Below are positions 59,970-64,000 of a stretch of DNA of 64,000 nt, one piece after another. The notes under the pieces are model-generated. The model ran no database searches. It was not told where the DNA came from and worked only from the letters and a program-made list of their open reading frames with translations. This stretch comes from Falsiroseomonas bella (GTDB lineage: Bacteria > Pseudomonadota > Alphaproteobacteria > Acetobacterales > Acetobacteraceae), in contig NZ_QGNA01000002.1 of the NCBI RefSeq assembly GCF_003173615.1, positions 496,001 to 560,000 on the forward strand, written 5' to 3'. The position numbers and the translations under genes were made by a program. Position 1 is the first letter of the stretch; each line of letters begins with the position of its first letter.

Positions 59970-62900
59970 TGCGCTCGATCTGCGCGAGTTCCACCTGCGT
60001 GCCGTCGGCGAAGTGGACGGAGCCGGAGGCGGGCTGCGCGAAGTCGAAGGCGCGCTCGCCTTGCGTCGTGCCGAAGTCGGCGTCGAGCACCAGCGTCCAG
60101 CCGCCTTCGCCGGGCGCCCCCGCGTCGCGCACCTCCACCGTGTCGATCCAGCTTCCGGTGCCGCCCTCGATGCGGTCGTTGCCGCCGCCGGCCATGACGA
60201 GGAACAGGTCCGCGCCGTCGCCGCCGCGCATCGTCTCGCTGCCGGCGCCGCCCTGGAAGCTGTCATGCCCGGCCGTGCCCTGCAGCACGGCATCCGGCGC
60301 GCCGCCTGCAACGAATGATGGCTGCACTTCGATCGCCACATGCTGCGTCGCCGCCGTGGCGCCTTCCGCGTCGCGGAGCGTCACGGCGATGCCGCGCGTG
60401 CCGGCGCCGAGCCCGGTGGGATTTTCGATGGCGAGCGATTCCAGCACGCGCTCATAGAGGCCCGCCTCCGCCGTGCCGGCGAGGGTGACCGTGCCGTCGG
60501 GCGCGCGGGCGATCTCGACGCCGGTGTCACCGAGCAGGCTGCGACCATCCTGCTCCCGCACCTCGTAACCCTCGAAGACCAGCTGCTCCCCCGCTTCGGC
60601 GCCGGAGAGCGTGATCGTCGCGCCGCCCATGCGCGGACTGTCCACATCGGCGATGCCGGCATCGCCGAGCAAGGCGGCGCGTTCCTGCCCAACGGCCGCC
60701 ACCTGCGCGGCGTGCAGCGTGAGCGTCGGCGCGTCGTTCTCGGGCGTGATGGTCACCGCGAAGCCGCGCGTCGCCGTCGTGGTGGAAGCGCCATCCTGCG
60801 CCGTGGCGGAGAGCGTGAGCGCAAGCGTGCCGTTCCAGTCCGCCGGCGGCACCAGCCGAAGCCCCGCCAACTCCGCTTCTGCCAAGCGCCATGTGCCGTC
60901 GCCCTGCCGCGTGCCGGCCGAGAGCGCGAAGCCGGCCGGCAGCCCGCCCAGCGCGATGGCGGCGATGCGCTCCGACCCGTCCGTGTCGGCCTGCAGCACG
61001 GATAGATCGAGCGCGACGGCGCTGTCCTCGACGCCGTGCGCGTCCGTGGCGGCGAGCAGCGGCGCATCCGCGATGGCCGTCACGGTCACGGGCAGCGTGG
61101 TGCTGCGTGCCGCTTCCTCGCCGGTCACCGCCTCGCGCGAGACGGCCGTGACGGTCAGCTCCAGGCTGCCCGACCAGTTTGCGGGCGGGGTCAGCCTGAG
61201 GCCCGCCACCTCCTCCGGCCGCAGCGTCCACACACCGTCCGCGCCACGCGCGCCGGCCGACAGTGCGAACCCTTCCGGCACGCCGCCGATGACGACACGC
61301 ACGAGGCTTTCGGAGCCGTCCGTGTCAGCGAGCGTCGCCAAGATGGGCAGCGCGATCGCGCTGTCCTCCGCGCCGCTTGCAGGCGTCACCGCCAGGTTCG
61401 GCGCATCGGCCAGCGGCGTGACCGTGACGGTGAGCGGCGCGCTGCCCGACGCCTCCTCCCCGGTGGCCGTCTCGCGCGAAACGGCGGTGACGAGGAGGTC
61501 GAGCCGCCCGGAAAAATGCGCCGGCGGCGTCAGCGTGACGCCCGGCGCCTCGGCCGGCGTCAGCGTCCAGGAACCATCAGCCCTGCGCGTGCCGGCGGAG
61601 AGCGTGGCACCGGGCGGCAGGCCGGCGACGACGAAGCGCACCAGGCTTTCGGAGCCGTCGGTGTCGGTCAGCGTCGCCGCGATCGGCAGAGGGATCGGCC
61701 CGTCTTCCGCGCCTGTCACGCCGGCCAGCGCGATCAGCGGCGCATCGGCCACGGGGTCCACCGTGACCGTCATCGCGAAGCGCGTCGCCGCGACATCGCC
61801 ATCGGCTTCCGTCGCCGTTGCGGCGAAGTCCAGCCGCAGAGTCCCGGCGAAATGCGGCGACGGCGTGAAGCTCAGCGTCGGCAGCGCCGCGCCGGGGATC
61901 GTCCAGCTGCCATCGGGGTTGGCGTGGCCCGCGGAGAAGCTTGCTCCCGCCGGCACGCCGGTGACGACGAGCGTGAGCGTCTCCGATCCGTCCCTGTCGG
62001 TCAGCCGCGCGACGATGTCGAGCGCGATCGCCTCGTCCTCCCGCCCGGCGGCGCTGCTCGCGGCATCCACCAGCGGCGCGTCGGCCGCACCCGCGACGGA
62101 GACGCGGAAGGGCAGGGAGGTGGTGGCCACCTGGCCGGTGCGGCGTTCCATCGCATGGCCGTGCAGTGTCAGCGCCATGGTCCCGGACCAGTCGGCTGGC
62201 GGCGTGACGGTGAGGCCGGAAAGCTGCGCGGGCGTCAGGGTCCAGCTGCCATCGCCGTTGTTGATTCCCGCCGAGAGCCGCGCGCCCTCCGGCAGGCCGG
62301 ACACGACCACGGAAAGCGCCTCCGACCCGTCGCGATCCAGCAGCGCGGCGGAGAGGGCGAGCGCGATCGGCCGGTCTTCCGTGCCGGCGGCATCGGCGGC
62401 GGCGATGGCCGGCGCATCCGGCACTGGCGCGACGGTGACGCCGACGGCACGTGAGGCCGTCGCGGTCGCGCCGTTCGACGCCTCGCGCACCGTCGCGGTG
62501 ACCGTCAGGCCAAAGGTGCCATGCGCATTCTCCGGCGGGATCAGGCGGACGGCGCCGAGCGCTTCCGGGTCCACCGTCCAGGTGCCGTCGCCATTGTCCG
62601 TGACACCCGCCGCCGGCGCGATGCGCACGCCGGGCGATAGGCCGGAGAGTGTCACCGCCACGACGCTCTCGCTGCCATCGGCGTCGGCGCCGGTGATGCG
62701 CAGGTTCAGCGGGATCGTCGCGTCCTCGGCGCCGGCGGGCGGCGCGGCGGCGATTGCAGGGCCATCCGCCACGGCCTCGAAGACGAGCTTCACGTCCTGG
62801 ACGGTGCTGGCGGTCGCGCCTGTGCCATCCATCGCGATGGCCGTCACATGCGGCACGATGCTGCCGGCGAAGTCGGCGGGCGGGATCACCTGCAGGCCGT

Positions 62901-64000
62901 CGAGCTCCTCCGGCCGCAGCACCCAGGTATCGCGCTCGGGATCGAGGATGCCGGCCGACAGGCTCGCGCCGGCGGGCAGGCCCGTGACGAGGATGGTGAG
63001 CGTCGTGCCGTCTGCCGGGTCGTCAAGCTTCATGGGCAGCGGCAGCTTCTCGTCCTCCTTGCCGCACGCCGCCTCCGCCCAAAGCATCGGAGCGACCGGA
63101 CCGGCCCCGTCGCCTCCGCCGCTGTCATCGCCGCCCTTGCCGTCCCCGCTGCCGTCAGCGGGCGGCGCGACGCGCAACTCAAGCTTGGCCGCTTCCTCTG
63201 CCCGGCCGCCCTCGCGTTCGAGCGCGACGGCCTGCACGCGCAGCACGGCTTCGCCGGCATAGCCCGCCGGCGGGCGGAACTGCAGGCCGGGCAACTCCGC
63301 CTCGCGCAACAGCCAGGCGCCGTCGCCCGCCGCCACGCCAGCGGACAGTACGAAGCCCGGCGGAACGTCGCGGATCCAGACATGCAGGTTTTCCGAGCCA
63401 TCCATGTCGGCCAGGGCCGCCGCGACCGGCAGCGCGCTCCAGCCTTGCCGCGGATCGCTGCTGCCGTGCCCTTCGGCGGCTACGCTGCCGACTTTGAGGG
63501 CTGGCATGTCCGCAATACCCGCCGGGTCCACTGTGACGACGCCGCGCAAGGTCGCGCTGGTCCCGTCCGGTTCCGCCAGCGTCACCGTCACGGCGAGCCG
63601 CGCCGCGACGTCGCTGTCCTGCGGCATGGTGATGGTGACACCCGCCAGGCGCTCCACAGCGATCCGCGCCGCGCCGCCGCTGGTGTCCACCAAGCTGCCA
63701 TCGGCAAGCCGCAGCACCGCGCCCACCGGGACGCCTTCCACCAGCGCCTCGCCGGTCATGCGTTCGGAGCCGTCGCGGTCGCGCAGCGGCGGTGCCAGGT
63801 TCAGCGCGATCGGTGCATCCTCCGCGCCGCGCGCGCTCGCCGACCAGTTGGTGCTGTCGATCACCGAGGCGACGCGCACCGGGAAGCTGACGCTGGCCAG
63901 CGCCTGCGAACCACCATGCGTCTCCTGCGCGACCGCCGTGGCCGTCAGCGTGATGGTGCCGCCGAAATCGGCGGGCGGCGTCAGCGTGACGCCCGCCGCT
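59959..64000 (-). CDS. Giant repeat protein with C-terminal RTX-like region, 5' end outside the window
   Basis: At least 1347 residues; the frame is open to the right edge, so the start lies beyond it. The visible part is a series of nine to ten units of about 112 residues, each with an acidic ED...I.L.L..LxDxDGSE start, a VxxGxPxGxxLSAG middle, DGSWTLTPAELxGLxxTPP and a W/FxGTLxLTVTAxAxE end. A divergent unit follows, then a short RTX region (GTAGHDSFQGGAGSETMRGG, then GGGNDRIEGG) and a C-terminal domain typical of type I secreted proteins. Likely a surface adhesin. The GTG at 63879 is not the real start. Confidence 0.85.
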   Translation of the reverse strand, partial: AAGVTLTPPADFGGTITLTATAVAQETHGGSQALASVSFPVRVASVIDSTNWSASARGAEDAPIALNLAPPLRDRDGSERMTGEALVEGVPVGAVLRLADGSLVDTSGGAARIAVERLAGVTITMPQDSDVAARLAVTVTLAEPDGTSATLRGVVTVDPAGIADMPALKVGSVAAEGHGSSDPRQGWSALPVAAALADMDGSENLHVWIRDVPPGFVLSAGVAAGDGAWLLREAELPGLQFRPPAGYAGEAVLRVQAVALEREGGRAEEAAKLELRVAPPADGSGDGKGGDDSGGGDGAGPVAPMLWAEAACGKEDEKLPLPMKLDDPADGTTLTILVTGLPAGASLSAGILDPERDTWVLRPEELDGLQVIPPADFAGSIVPHVTAIAMDGTGATASTVQDVKLVFEAVADGPAIAAAPPAGAEDATIPLNLRITGADADGSESVVAVTLSGLSPGVRIAPAAGVTDNGDGTWTVDPEALGAVRLIPPENAHGTFGLTVTATVREASNGATATASRAVGVTVAPVPDAPAIAAADAAGTEDRPIALALSAALLDRDGSEALSVVVSGLPEGARLSAGINNGDGSWTLTPAQLSGLTVTPPADWSGTMALTLHGHAMERRTGQVATTSLPFRVSVAGAADAPLVDAASSAAGREDEAIALDIVARLTDRDGSETLTLVVTGVPAGASFSAGHANPDGSWTIPGAALPTLSFTPSPHFAGTLRLDFAATATEADGDVAATRFAMTVTVDPVADAPLIALAGVTGAEDGPIPLPIAATLTDTDGSESLVRFVVAGLPPGATLSAGTRRADGSWTLTPAEAPGVTLTPPAHFSGRLDLLVTAVSRETATGEEASGSAPLTVTVTPLADAPNLAVTPASGAEDSAIALPILATLADTDGSESLVRVVIGGVPEGFALSAGARGADGVWTLRPEEVAGLRLTPPANWSGSLELTVTAVSREAVTGEEAARSTTLPVTVTAIADAPLLAATDAHGVEDSAVALDLSVLQADTDGSERIAAIALGGLPAGFALSAGTRQGDGTWRLAEAELAGLRLVPPADWNGTLALTLSATAQDGASTTTATRGFAVTITPENDAPTLTLHAAQVAAVGQERAALLGDAGIADVDSPRMGGATITLSGAEAGEQLVFEGYEVREQDGRSLLGDTGVEIARAPDGTVTLAGTAEAGLYERVLESLAIENPTGLGAGTRGIAVTLRDAEGATAATQHVAIEVQPSFVAGGAPDAVLQGTAGHDSFQGGAGSETMRGGDGADLFLVMAGGGNDRIEGGTGSWIDTVEVRDAGAPGEGGWTLVLDADFGTTQGERAFDFAQPASGSVHFADGTQVELAQIERITW
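60950..63800 (-). repeat. Nine tandem ~336-base repeats in the partial giant gene
   Basis: The DGSE-type motif recurs near 63765, 63400, 63010, 62670, 62325, 61990, 61650, 61312 and 60976, giving a period of about 336-390 bases (112-130 residues). Neighbouring units near 61312-61990 are the most alike, which suggests recent unequal exchange there. Confidence 0.8.

Noticed and set aside
60611-63262. 883-residue plus-strand open frame, Ser/Ala/Pro-rich
   Set aside because: Looks like a low-complexity secreted protein, but is the antisense of the 112-residue repeats, which have real domain sequence.

Overview
The window is GC-rich DNA packed with long genes and many overlapping stop/start junctions. 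Sox-type sulfur oxidation, TRAP and CUT1/Dpp uptake systems, an alphaproteobacterial-type RpoH, a DUF6476-rluD pair and IS66 together suggest an alphaproteobacterium of the Acetobacteraceae/Rhodospirillales kind (Roseomonas-like). The taxonomic placement is inference from gene content, not from a marker alignment.

Layout. (1) 1-2846: end of a dipeptide/oligopeptide ABC operon (permease cut by the window edge, then two ATPases). (2) 2955-6275: an M48 metalloprotease lipoprotein gene split inside its signal peptide by a complete IS66-family element (3010-5533) with 22-bp inverted repeats and a perfect 8-bp target duplication. (3) 6325-21936: a catabolic locus with two divergent arms. The minus arm carries a flavin oxidase, a TRAP transporter (dctQ-dctM-dctP) and an SDR. 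The plus arm carries a DapA-family lyase, a fused [2Fe-2S]/FAD dehydrogenase, an ATP-NAD kinase-like protein, a divergent glycine-decarboxylase-like pair (GcvPA/GcvPB type), a NodB-type hydrolase, and a second copy of the dehydrogenase and oxidase. I read it as an uptake-and-oxidation pathway for an unidentified amino or imino acid; no gcvH or gcvT is present. (4) 22077-30634: an IclR regulator divergent from a sugar ABC transporter (CUT1) operon that continues with a DapA-family enzyme, two SDRs and a sugar-isomerase-like TIM barrel. (5) 30656-34130: VOC protein, rpoH, rluD, two small conserved proteins and tRNA-Glu(CTC). (6) 34131-35271: a gene-poor stretch with decayed minus-strand reading frames. 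(7) 35272-43116: a 2614-residue RTX-type surface/secreted protein. (8) 43193-55313: a sulfur-oxidation island, with soxC/soxD plus a small upstream gene, soxS, accessory genes, soxW, and a long operon that begins with an ECF sigma factor and its membrane anti-sigma factor and continues soxX-soxY-soxZ-soxA-soxB-ccdA(soxV). (9) 55637-59969: a secreted protein of unknown function, an AraC regulator, a YghU-type glutathione S-transferase and a class III CoA-transferase. (10) 59959-64000: the C-terminal 1347 or so residues of a second giant repeat protein whose start lies beyond the window.

Most interesting observations. First, two 29-bp sites (45567-45595 and 55285-55313, both minus strand) share GGAATAGAT, a 10-nt variable middle and GCGCGTCTCA with identical spacing. 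They lie just upstream of the ECF sigma operon and of the soxCD arm, so the local sigma/anti-sigma pair probably controls the whole sox system and itself. Second, the GcvPA/GcvPB-like pair has lost several otherwise conserved motifs of glycine decarboxylase and sits between two paralogous amine-dehydrogenase modules, which suggests an undescribed amino-acid breakdown system. Third, the IS66 insertion is precise enough to reconstruct the interrupted gene to the base.
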